In this document: positions 55,225 to 61,838 of the stretch, in pieces
Layout of the letters: each line of letters starts with the position of its first letter
Numbering within the stretch: the first letter of the stretch is position 1
Assembly (NCBI RefSeq): GCF_037300705.1
Contig: NZ_CP147776.1
Coordinates: 558,001-622,000, forward strand
Length of the DNA stretch: 64,000 nt
DNA from: Massilia sp. W12
Lineage (GTDB): Bacteria; Pseudomonadota; Gammaproteobacteria; Burkholderiales; Burkholderiaceae_D
Direction: 5' to 3'
The notes under the pieces: model-generated
What the model was told of the DNA's origin: nothing
What the model saw: the letters and a program-made list of their open reading frames with translations, nothing else
The model's database searches: none
Translations under genes and position numbers: made by a program

Positions 55225-56436
55225 ATGAACCCGACACAATCTGCCTCCTTCCTTTCCCACATCGAGATGGCCCCGCGTGACCCGATTCTGGGCATTACCG
55301 AAGCTTTTGCCGCTGACAAAAATCCGGACAAAGTGAATCTGGGCGTGGGTGTCTATTATGATGATCAGGGCAAGGTGCCGCTGCTGGCGTGCGTGCAAAA
55401 GGCGGCAGCGCAGTTGATGGAAAAAAATGCGCCGCGCAGTTATCTGCCTATCGACGGCCTGGCCGCTTACAACCAGGGCGTGCAAAACCTGGTGTTTGGC
55501 GCCGGCAGCGAGTTGCTGGAGCAAAAGCGGGTGGTGACGGTGCAGGCGGTGGGCGGCACCGGCGCGCTGAAACTGGGCGCGGATTTCATCAAACGCTTTT
55601 CGCCCGATTCCAAAGTGTATATCAGCGATCCGAGCTGGGAAAATCATCGCGCTCTGTTTGAATCGGCTGGTTTCGTGGTCGATCAATATCCTTATTTTGA
55701 CGCCGCCAGCCATGGCGTGAATTTCGACGCGATGCTGAGCGCGCTGCAAGGCATGGCGGCCGGCTCGGTGGTCTTGCTGCACGCATGCTGCCACAACCCG
55801 ACCGGCGCCGATCTGACACCGGCGCAATGGGAACAGGTGGTGGCTGCGGTGCGTGAGCGCGGCTTGATTCCTTTCCTGGATATGGCTTACCAGGGCTTTG
55901 GCGACGGCCTGTATGAAGATGGCATTGCGGTGCGCCTGTTCTCCGCCAGCGCCGGCCCCTTGCTGATTTCCACCTCTTTCTCCAAATCCTTCTCGCTGTA
56001 TGGCGAACGGGTCGGCGCGCTGAGCGTGCTGGCGGCCTCGGCGGAAGAAGCGTCCCGCGTGCTGTCGCAAGTCAAGCGCGTGATCCGCACCAACTATTCC
56101 AATCCGCCGCTGCATGGCGCGCAATTGGTCTCGACCGTGCTGAATGCGCCGGAACTGCGTCAAATGTGGGAAGACGAGCTGGGCGCCATGCGTGTGCGCA
56201 TCCGCGCCAACCGCGAAGCCATGGTTGCCGCGCTGAAAGAAAAAGCGGGCCGCGATTTTTCATTTGTCAGCGCGCAAAAGGGCATGTTCTCGTATTCCGG
56301 TTTGAGCAAGGCGCAAGTCGAGCGTTTGCGCAATGAGTTTTCAATCTATGCGATTGATACAGGCCGGATTTGCGTGGCTGCCTTGAATTCTCAAAACATG
56401 TCGAAAGTAATTGACGCGATTGTGAAAGTGCTTTAA
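55225..56436 (+). CDS. Class I amino acid aminotransferase (aspartate/aromatic type)
   Basis: PLP-dependent aminotransferase, 403 residues, AspC/TyrB group; transfers amino groups between aspartate or aromatic amino acids and 2-oxoglutarate in the cytoplasm. Seen: PRDPILGITEAFAADKNPDKVNLGVGVYYDD (family start), TVQAVGGTGALKLGADF, HACCHNPTGADLT (PLP-phosphate and ring Asn), LDMAYQGFGDG, and the PLP lysine in TSFSKSFSLYGERVGAL. GMFSYSGLSKAQV and IYAIDTGRICVAALN fit the bacterial AspC/TyrB group. The ATG at 55225 is taken; the open frame extends 102 codons upstream across the promoter and into antisense uvrB and is not coding there. AspC versus TyrB cannot be settled by eye. Confidence 0.93.
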   Translation: MNPTQSASFLSHIEMAPRDPILGITEAFAADKNPDKVNLGVGVYYDDQGKVPLLACVQKAAAQLMEKNAPRSYLPIDGLAAYNQGVQNLVFGAGSELLEQKRVVTVQAVGGTGALKLGADFIKRFSPDSKVYISDPSWENHRALFESAGFVVDQYPYFDAASHGVNFDAMLSALQGMAAGSVVLLHACCHNPTGADLTPAQWEQVVAAVRERGLIPFLDMAYQGFGDGLYEDGIAVRLFSASAGPLLISTSFSKSFSLYGERVGALSVLAASAEEASRVLSQVKRVIRTNYSNPPLHGAQLVSTVLNAPELRQMWEDELGAMRVRIRANREAMVAALKEKAGRDFSFVSAQKGMFSYSGLSKAQVERLRNEFSIYAIDTGRICVAALNSQNMSKVIDAIVKVL

Positions 56437-56446
56437 AGTATTGTTC

Positions 56447-56506
56447 TTTCGCTGGTGGCTGCGGAAAACTTCAAAACTTCCCGCAGCACACCGAAATCCA
56501 GCGAAA
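56447..56506. repeat. Nested inverted repeats between aminotransferase and tRNA genes
   Basis: Outer arms TTTCGCTGG / CCAGCGAAA (9 bp) and inner arms GCTGCGG / CCGCAGC (7 bp) within 60 bases, 10 bases after the aminotransferase stop and just ahead of the tRNA promoter. Most likely a terminator-type or transcript-end stem-loop; no T-tract. Confidence 0.5.
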
Positions 56507-56508
56507 TC

Positions 56509-56537
56509 TTGACAGGATAAGAAGAGTGGTATAAAAT
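56509..56537 (+). promoter_or_regulatory. Strong sigma-70 promoter for the tRNA-Asn pair
   Basis: Perfect TTGACA (56509-56514), 17-base spacer, TAAAAT (56532-56537), followed after 12 bases by the first tRNA gene. TATAAA two bases earlier (spacer 15) is an alternative reading of the -10. Confidence 0.8.
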
Positions 56538-56549
56538 CTTTTCCTCAAT

Positions 56550-56625
56550 TCCCTGATAGCTCAGTCGGTAGAGCGACGGACTGTTAATCCGCAGGTCCCT
56601 GGTTCGAGCCCAGGTCGGGGAGCCA
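56550..56625 (+). tRNA. tRNA-Asn (GTT), copy 1
   Basis: 76 bases including an encoded CCA. Acceptor stem TCCCTGA pairs with TCGGGGA (one T-G pair); D arm GCTCAGTCGGTAGAGC; anticodon arm with loop CTGTTAA, anticodon GTT; T arm with GGTTCGAGCC. It decodes AAU and AAC. Confidence 0.97.
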
Positions 56626-56674
56626 AGAATTCCAGCAGTTTGCCTTTGGCATGCTGCGCTGTTGTAAAGTTTAT

Positions 56675-56750
56675 TCCCTGATAGCTCAGTCGGTAGAGCG
56701 ACGGACTGTTAATCCGCAGGTCCCTGGTTCGAGCCCAGGTCGGGGAGCCA
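56675..56750 (+). tRNA. tRNA-Asn (GTT), copy 2
   Basis: Identical in all 76 bases to copy 1, 49 bases downstream, and read from the same promoter; a terminator follows directly after it. A tandem duplication of one tRNA gene. Confidence 0.97.
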
Positions 56751-56753
56751 AAT

Positions 56754-56787
56754 AAAAGAGGTTCACGAGAAATCGTGAGCCTCTTTT
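56754..56787 (+). terminator. Intrinsic terminator of the tRNA-Asn operon
   Basis: AAAAGAGGTTCACGA / TCGTGAGCCTCTTTT with a short loop (one G-T pair in the stem), T4 tail, starting 4 bases after the CCA of the second tRNA. Confidence 0.85.
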
Positions 56788-56882
56788 GCTATGCGCCCTA
56801 TGAAAACATTCTCCCAGCTTTTGCGTTTATCCAGTGCTTGCGCGCGATTCGCTTGGCCGCTCTGTCTTGGGCGGGGCGCGCG

Positions 56883-57629
56883 ATGAATTTTTTTTCCAAT
56901 ACACAGGAGCGTGACGCTGCCGTGGTCTTGCTGGTGGCGGCCTTGTGTCTGACCGGTTTGGAATATTTCACCCGGCCTGCCTGGCTCGCGCCGCAACTCG
57001 AATTTTTATTTGGAGCAACGGCGCGTCAGACCTTTGATGCCTGCTGCGGCACGAAGGCGCAGCCATTGGGGCGGCTGACGTATTGGGCTTTGGTGAATAT
57101 CGCCTGTTATCTGACGCTTCCTCTGTTGACGATACGCTTTTATTTGCGCCGCCCCTTGCGTGAGTTTGGCGTGCGCACGGAAAACGCCTGGCTGGCCTGG
57201 CGCTGGTATGTGCTGATGCTGGGCGTGATGTTGCCGCTGGTGTGGCTGATGTCGGCGACCTCGGGCTTCTTGGCTCTCTATCCTTTTTTGCGCCTGCCGC
57301 CGGGCGCACCGTTATGGCCGACTTTTCTGTGGTGGGAATTGCTGTATTTCGCGCAGTTTTTCGCGCTCGAATTTTTCTTTCGCGGCTTTCTTCTGCATGG
57401 ACTGGCCCCGCAACTGGGACGCCTGAGTATTTTGGTGATGATGTTGCCGTATTGCATGCTGCATTTCGGCAAACCGCTGCCGGAAACCCTGGCCTCGATT
57501 CTGGCCGGCATCGTGCTTGGGCACTTGAGTTTGAAGAGCGGCAGCATATGGCTCGGCGCCGTGATGCATTGCAGCGTCGCCCTGGCCATGGATGGCATGG
57601 CCCTGTGGCGTAAAGGTTTGTTGTTTTAA
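56883..57629 (+). CDS. CPBP family intramembrane metalloprotease-like protein
   Basis: 248 residues with about seven membrane segments. The CPBP/Abi motifs are seen in order: E-x-x-x-R in ALEFFFRGFLLHGLAPQLG, the first His in YCMLHFGKPLPETLASILAGIVLG, and the second His/Asn region GSIWLGAVMHCSVALAMD. This family resembles CAAX prenyl endopeptidases; in bacteria roles include bacteriocin immunity or maturation and are mostly unknown. The first motif has a single Glu (EFFFR) where EExxxR is common. The Met at 56883 is chosen because earlier in-frame starts fall within the tRNA terminator. Confidence 0.8.
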   Translation: MNFFSNTQERDAAVVLLVAALCLTGLEYFTRPAWLAPQLEFLFGATARQTFDACCGTKAQPLGRLTYWALVNIACYLTLPLLTIRFYLRRPLREFGVRTENAWLAWRWYVLMLGVMLPLVWLMSATSGFLALYPFLRLPPGAPLWPTFLWWELLYFAQFFALEFFFRGFLLHGLAPQLGRLSILVMMLPYCMLHFGKPLPETLASILAGIVLGHLSLKSGSIWLGAVMHCSVALAMDGMALWRKGLLF

Positions 57630-57665
57630 GTCCGCAGCGCGCCGTTGTGGCGCGCTGCGCAAGCC

Positions 57666-57821
57666 TTACAGCAGCTCACGATTGCTTTCGGCGGGTTTGT
57701 TTTGCTGTTGGCAGATGCTTGCCGCTTCCTTGACATTCATTTGCCCGGCTTGCAGTTCCGCCAGCCAACCATGGTAGAGCGCGGCGATCATCAGCCCGAT
57801 GCTCAACAGATATTTATTCAT
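57666..57821 (-). CDS. Small exported or membrane-anchored protein, 51 residues
   Basis: MNKYLLSIGLMIAALYHGWL is a hydrophobic N-terminal anchor or signal peptide; the rest (AELQAGQMNVKEAASICQQ, ending ESNRELL) is polar with a single Cys. A strong ribosome site (GGGAGGAA) precedes two adjacent ATGs; the second (57821) has the better spacing. It is convergent with the CPBP gene. Too short for confident recognition, but the ribosome site and the signal make it probably real. Function unknown. Confidence 0.6.
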   Translation of the reverse strand: MNKYLLSIGLMIAALYHGWLAELQAGQMNVKEAASICQQQNKPAESNRELL

Positions 57822-57941
57822 CATTTCCTCCCTGTCCGCCACAGCGATGATTCGTATATGAGTTTGCCGTTTGGCAAGAGTTCACTGTGGCAATAAAAAT
57901 AAAAAACTTGACGGCGGCGCAGGCGGCAGGCGGTATGCGCA

Positions 57942-58721
57942 TCAGTGCATACGCTGGCCGGCAGGCCGGGGTTTGCCGCATATCGGGCAAATATTCCCAA
58001 CCTTGGGTTTGCTCAACTGCGTGAGTTTTTGCATTTCCCTGGCGCTCACTTGCTGCTTGTGGGCGGCATAGCGGTACATCTGGTCATGCTTGCGGCTGAC
58101 ATGACGCCGTTGCAGTAAGTCATAACGTTCCTGATCAGCCCCCATTGGCAGTAAAGCAAAGCTGATGCGATACCAGATGCCGTCCAACAAATGCAGCTCA
58201 GTCATCTCATCCACAACGCAGATATGCGCACTGGCTTGCGCCAGTTGCTCCGCTTGCGTCTGGCGGCGCTTTTTTTGCGCTTGCCTGTGTTGGCGGTTTT
58301 CCAGCAATTGACGGCTGACAGGATGCACATACAGTTGATAGCGGCTGTCGGCCAGCTTGCCTGGTTTGCCGCTGCGCCCATCGGCCAACATGATGTCGCC
58401 TTGCTCCAGATACGTACTGCGGGCGACCAAATCATCCAGATGTTGCAACACATGTCTTTGCACGCTGGCGCCAGCATTGATTTGCGCACGGATTTCGGCA
58501 TACACACGGTCCCAATGCTGGCCGCGCCGGCTCATCAGAAAACGCTCCAGCGGCGCCAGGTTTTCATTCGGGACTTTGCAGCCCCATTTGTAGCCGGCTT
58601 TCATGCCCAGGAAATTGCCTGCGTCCTCATCGTTGCGAAACAGCCGGCCTTCGAATTTGAAGTCTTTGCTTTGCCCCACGCGCGGGCGTTCCAGAATCAC
58701 TTTGAACATATCTTTACGCAT
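57942..58721 (-). CDS. Unknown protein of the rtcB operon, 259 residues, C-terminal CxxC
   Basis: Soluble, basic protein; no recognised family. The N-terminal half (FKVILERPRVGQSKDFKFEG, RRGQHWDRVYAEIRAQINAG, HVLQHLDDLVARSTYLEQG) looks like a folded domain that could meet RNA or the ribosome; the middle has a Lys/Arg/Gln-rich helix (RQHRQAQKKRRQTQAEQLAQ). The C-terminal CPICGKPRP carries one Cys pair. It is the third gene of a tight operon with RtcB and a 56-residue protein; its start overlaps the stop of the latter by 8 bases. A role in RNA repair or tRNA/ribosome handling is inferred from context only. Confidence 0.7.
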   Translation of the reverse strand: MRKDMFKVILERPRVGQSKDFKFEGRLFRNDEDAGNFLGMKAGYKWGCKVPNENLAPLERFLMSRRGQHWDRVYAEIRAQINAGASVQRHVLQHLDDLVARSTYLEQGDIMLADGRSGKPGKLADSRYQLYVHPVSRQLLENRQHRQAQKKRRQTQAEQLAQASAHICVVDEMTELHLLDGIWYRISFALLPMGADQERYDLLQRRHVSRKHDQMYRYAAHKQQVSAREMQKLTQLSKPKVGNICPICGKPRPAGQRMH

Positions 58722-58884
58722 CTTTCCACTCCTTCGAGCCGCGCACTAAAGCGCACAATTGCTGTTTTTCGCTGCGGCGCTGTTGGCGCGCCAGATTGTC
58801 GGCGCGGTGTGCGCCGGCGTTGCGCTGTTTCGCCAGGGTGGCGAAAGGATTGCGCGGTTTTGCGGTTTTTAATTGAATCTTCAT
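58714..58884 (-). CDS. Small basic protein between rtcB and the 259-residue gene
   Basis: 56 residues: MKIQLKTAKPRNPFATLAKQ, then RNAGAHRADNLARQQRRSEK, ending GSKEWKDA. Strongly basic (about 16 Lys/Arg), no signal. It starts 3 bases after the rtcB stop and overlaps the next gene by 8 bases, so it is held in the operon by coupling. The KPRNP...AKQRNAGAHR motif gives the impression of a conserved family found beside rtcB, but I cannot name one. Probably RNA- or ribosome-binding. Confidence 0.75.
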   Translation of the reverse strand: MKIQLKTAKPRNPFATLAKQRNAGAHRADNLARQQRRSEKQQLCALVRGSKEWKDA

Positions 58885-58887
58885 GGC

Positions 58888-60096
58888 TTATCCCTTGATG
58901 CACATCACTTGGCGCAAGGTGTGCACAACTTCGACCAGATCGGTTTGATGCGCCATCACCTGGTCTATGTCTTTGTAAGCGGCGGGCAATTCATCCAGCA
59001 CGCCGGGGTCTTTGCGGCATTCGATGCCTGCGGTTTGCGCCGCCAGATCGAAGCGGGTGTACTGGCGCTTGGCTTCGCTGCGTGAAAGCCGCCGTCCGGC
59101 CCCGTGCGAGCATGAGCAAAATGAAGCCGGATTGCCCTTGCCGCGCACGATAAAGCTTTTCGCCCCCATGCTGCCGGGGATGATGCCAAGTTCGCCTTGC
59201 TGCGCCGAGATGGCGCCTTTGCGCGTGATGTACAGCTTTTCACCGCCGTGCACCTCTTGCGTGGCGTAGTTGTGATGGCAGTTAATCGCTTCGCCATCCA
59301 GGGCAAAGGGCGGCAGGGCCAGCTTCAACACTTCCAGCACACGCCGCATCATTTCACTGCGATTGAGCCGGGCATAATCCTGCGCCCAGTCCAAGGCTTC
59401 GCAATAATCGTCAAACAGCGTGCTGCCTTCGGACAAATACGCCAGGTCGCGATCCGGTAAATGGATCTGATGCCTTTGCATATCTTTTTTTGCAGCTTGA
59501 ATGAAATAGCGGCCAATCACATTGCCGATGCCGCGTGAGCCGGAGTGCAACATCACCCACACCCGTTTTTCTTCATCCAGACACAGCTCAATGAAGTGAT
59601 TGCCGCCGCCCAATGTTCCCAGCTGGCAAATCCAGGTGCGGTTGAATTGCTGTTGCATCTTCATGATGCCGCCATGTTTGCCGACGATTTTGTCTAAGCG
59701 GTCATTCAGCGGGCGGCCTGTGCGCACATGGGCTGAGCCGCGCACTTTGTCCCACTCGTGCTGGCCAAAGCCGACCGGCACCGCTGCTTCGATGGCGCTG
59801 CGCAAACGCGCCAGACTGTCCGGCAATTGTTCCGCCGTCAGCGTGGTGCGCACGGCATTCATGCCGCAACCGATATCCACCCCGACTGCCGCCGGGATGA
59901 TTGCCTGTTTGGTCGGGATCACGCTGCCGACCGTGGCGCCGATGCCGACATGCACATCCGGCATGGCCGCGATATGGCCATGGGTGATGGGCAGCTGCGC
60001 AATATTCAACAATTGTTGCAGCGCATGCGGGTCGATCTCATCGGTGAAAATGTGCACAGGGACATGGCCCTTGCGCAGGGTTTGATAAATGGGCAT
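58888..60096 (-). CDS. rtcB: RNA-splicing ligase RtcB
   Basis: Mn2+/GTP-dependent ligase that joins 2',3'-cyclic phosphate or 3'-phosphate RNA ends to 5'-OH ends; repairs cleaved tRNA and rRNA. 402 residues, close to E. coli RtcB. Seen: IAAMPDVHVGIGATVGSVIPT, GVDIGCGMNAVRT (metal Cys), VRGSAHVRTGRP, GTLGGGNHFIELCLDEE, MLHSGSRGIGNVIG, and SCSHGAGRRLSRSEAK (guanylylated His). The Met at 60096 (MPIYQTLRKGHVPV) is the family start; the longest frame reaches 77 codons further into the leader. There is no rtcA or rtcR nearby; expression appears to use a sigma-70-type promoter with a structured leader. Confidence 0.95.
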   Translation of the reverse strand: MPIYQTLRKGHVPVHIFTDEIDPHALQQLLNIAQLPITHGHIAAMPDVHVGIGATVGSVIPTKQAIIPAAVGVDIGCGMNAVRTTLTAEQLPDSLARLRSAIEAAVPVGFGQHEWDKVRGSAHVRTGRPLNDRLDKIVGKHGGIMKMQQQFNRTWICQLGTLGGGNHFIELCLDEEKRVWVMLHSGSRGIGNVIGRYFIQAAKKDMQRHQIHLPDRDLAYLSEGSTLFDDYCEALDWAQDYARLNRSEMMRRVLEVLKLALPPFALDGEAINCHHNYATQEVHGGEKLYITRKGAISAQQGELGIIPGSMGAKSFIVRGKGNPASFCSCSHGAGRRLSRSEAKRQYTRFDLAAQTAGIECRKDPGVLDELPAAYKDIDQVMAHQTDLVEVVHTLRQVMCIKG

Positions 60097-60156
60097 AACG
60101 ATTCCTTGATCATTATGCCGGGGCATGCGGGCGGCTTGAATGGCCCTGAAATGCAA

Positions 60157-60184
60157 AACCCCGGCGGATATACCAGCCGGGGTT
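60157..60184 (-). terminator. Terminator-like hairpin in the rtcB leader (candidate attenuator)
   Basis: On the minus strand AACCCCGGC / GCCGGGGTT, 9-bp perfect stem with a 10-base loop, followed by TTGC (TTTT counted with the stem end). It lies 61 bases before the rtcB start and after a mini-ORF. Upstream at 60214-60234 is another hairpin (GCCCCGGCA...TGCCTGGGGC) whose 5' arm repeats CCCCGGC and so could pair with the 3' arm of this one. The two structures would exclude each other, as in attenuators. Confidence 0.45.
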
Positions 60185-60236
60185 GAGAAGAACGACCGGC
60201 CTGGTGCGCATTGGCCCCAGGCAGATGCCGGGGCGA

Positions 60237-60266
60237 TTAGTTGAGAATATTGCCCTGACGCGGCAT
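60237..60266 (-). CDS. Possible leader peptide of the rtcB operon (MPRQGNILN)
   Basis: A nine-codon frame with a strong ribosome site (AAAAGGAGCGACC) in the 5' leader of rtcB, between the promoter and the two hairpins. The stop comes two bases before the first hairpin. The position suits ribosome-controlled attenuation. Such short frames can be chance; the ribosome site quality is the main support. Confidence 0.4.
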   Translation of the reverse strand: MPRQGNILN

Positions 60267-60336
60267 GGTCGCTCCTTTTAAGATAAGTGTTGATCGGATT
60301 CTGTGTTGCGCTGTTTGTGTAATGCAACGGATGCGA

Positions 60337-60366
60337 ATTCTAAGTACCCAGCCATTTTCCTGTCAA
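60337..60366 (-). promoter_or_regulatory. Sigma-70-like promoter of the rtcB operon
   Basis: On the minus strand TTGACA (60366-60361), 18-base spacer, TAGAAT (60342-60337); with TTAGAA the spacer is 17. Predicted transcript start near 60330 gives a leader of about 235 bases before the rtcB ATG. No sigma-54 element (GG-N10-GC) was noticed, unlike the E. coli rtc operon controlled by RtcR. Confidence 0.6.
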
Positions 60367-60543
60367 GGGATGCGGGCCGAAATGTTGCGGAAAAGCCGCA
60401 AAAAAAAACAAAAGTCGCGCCAAAAACGACGCAAAGGCACATTTTTTTACAATTGAATCAGGCAATTTACGGCCTGGCAGCTTGTCAAAAAAACGGATGG
60501 CGGCAAAAATCAAGGGCATGATTGACTGCGCTGAAGATTGCAT

Positions 60544-61131
60544 ATGCAGGCTTGCACACTTTCCCAAAATCGCCAAATGACGGCCTTTGACGGCTGCGCC
60601 CAAGTCTGGCTGTTTGCCTACGGTTCGCTGATTTTCCGTCCCGATATCGACTATTTGGAAAGCCGGCGTGCGCGCCTGCCGGGATATGCCAGACGCTTTT
60701 GGCAAGCCTCAATCGACCATCGCGGCACGCCGCAGCAGCCGGGCAGGGTGGTCACGCTGGTGGAAGCGCCGGCGCAGGCGGTGGATGGCCTGGCCTACCT
60801 GATCACACCGGAAGTATTCGCCTATCTCGACGAACGCGAGCGTAACGGCTATTTACGTTTGGCGCTGCCGCTGCATTTGGAAGATGGGCGCGAAGTCAGC
60901 GGGCTGGTTTATGTGGCGCGGCAAGACAATGCCTCCTGGCTGGGGCCGGCGCCGCAAGAAGACATGGCGCGTCAAATCGCCCGCGCGCATGGCCCCAGCG
61001 GGCCGAATCACGAATATCTGTTGCGTCTGGCGCAAGCCCTGCGCGAATTGGGCTGCCATGATGCGCATGTGTTTGCGCTGGAACAAGCCGTACTGGGCGA
61101 GCTGGCCGCCTCACATCAATTGATAGGCTAA
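60544..61131 (+). CDS. chaC: Gamma-glutamylcyclotransferase of the ChaC type
   Basis: 195 residues. ChaC proteins cleave glutathione to 5-oxoproline and Cys-Gly. Seen: the family start VWLFAYGSLIFRPDIDYLES (YGSL loop that binds the gamma-glutamyl group), RRARLPGYARRFWQASIDHRGTP, the catalytic Glu region YLDERERNGYLR, and PNHEYLLRLAQALRELGCHD near the end. Start choice is uncertain: ATG 60544 has GAAG seven bases upstream, while 60577 (MTAFDGCAQ) is nearer the domain. It diverges from rtcB and overlaps the convergent phosphatase-like gene by 21 bases at the 3' end. Confidence 0.9.
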   Translation: MQACTLSQNRQMTAFDGCAQVWLFAYGSLIFRPDIDYLESRRARLPGYARRFWQASIDHRGTPQQPGRVVTLVEAPAQAVDGLAYLITPEVFAYLDERERNGYLRLALPLHLEDGREVSGLVYVARQDNASWLGPAPQEDMARQIARAHGPSGPNHEYLLRLAQALRELGCHDAHVFALEQAVLGELAASHQLIG

Positions 61132-61680
61132 ACCGTGGCGCTGTAATTGCGCCTCAATAAATTTGCGCCAGACGGCGTTTGGTTTCCACACCTGGTTGAT
61201 GGCTTCCTGTGCTTGCTGCGGATCTTCTTTCAAAACAATGCTGCGATACAGGAAGGTGAAGCTGGAAGCGCGGAAATTGACCTGGCAATGCACCAGCACA
61301 TTGCGCCGGTTTTTTTGCAAGCCCTGCAAGAGCGCGGCGAAAGCGTCAAAATCGGCGTCGCGCGGCTGATTGAAGTCCACAGGCAAATTGATGAACAGCG
61401 CGCCCTGTTTGGTGACGATGAGTTGCTCATCGCGCACCGCATCGCCGACCGTCGGCGGGGCCAGATAAATCACCGCATCCACTCCCAACTCTTTCAATTT
61501 GCCCAATTGCGCCGCATCGGGCTGGCCTGCGGTCAGCAGCAAGGGCGTGATGCGCACAGGATTCGGGGCGCTGAACGCGGAAGTTTCCACTTTGGGATTT
61601 TCATGAGCGGCTGCGGGCGCGAGTGGCAGAGCGGTGGCGCACAGCAAGGCAAGCAGATGTTGCAGACGGAAAGGGCGCAT
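61111..61680 (-). CDS. Exported protein tyrosine/dual-specificity phosphatase-like protein
   Basis: 189 residues with a Sec signal peptide (LQHLLALLCATALPLAPAAAHE). The DUF442/dual-specificity phosphatase pattern is present: LLTAGQPDAAQLGKLKELGVDAVIYL, then the P-loop VHCQVNFRAS, which fits C-x5-R with nucleophile Cys and Arg, and an upstream acidic loop (PVDFNQPRDADFDAF) with a candidate general acid. It is probably a periplasmic phosphatase; the substrate is unknown. The 3' end overlaps chaC by 21 bases on the opposite strand. Confidence 0.82.
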   Translation of the reverse strand: MRPFRLQHLLALLCATALPLAPAAAHENPKVETSAFSAPNPVRITPLLLTAGQPDAAQLGKLKELGVDAVIYLAPPTVGDAVRDEQLIVTKQGALFINLPVDFNQPRDADFDAFAALLQGLQKNRRNVLVHCQVNFRASSFTFLYRSIVLKEDPQQAQEAINQVWKPNAVWRKFIEAQLQRHGLAYQLM

Positions 61681-61838
61681 CAGATTCTCCGGAAACAGAT
61701 GTTATGGATCATGCCATGCGCGCAGCGCAAATTCACAAAAAACTGTGTTTGACTGCGAAAAAATCGTAATCAGGACTGCACCCGGCATGCGCGCTCTGGG
61801 CTACAATCGCGCGCTGCACCCCACTTCACAAGCCGAAG

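Noticed and set aside
60100-60327. RtcB N-terminal extension of 77 codons
   Set aside because: It would read through both leader hairpins; the conserved RtcB N-terminus starts at 60096.
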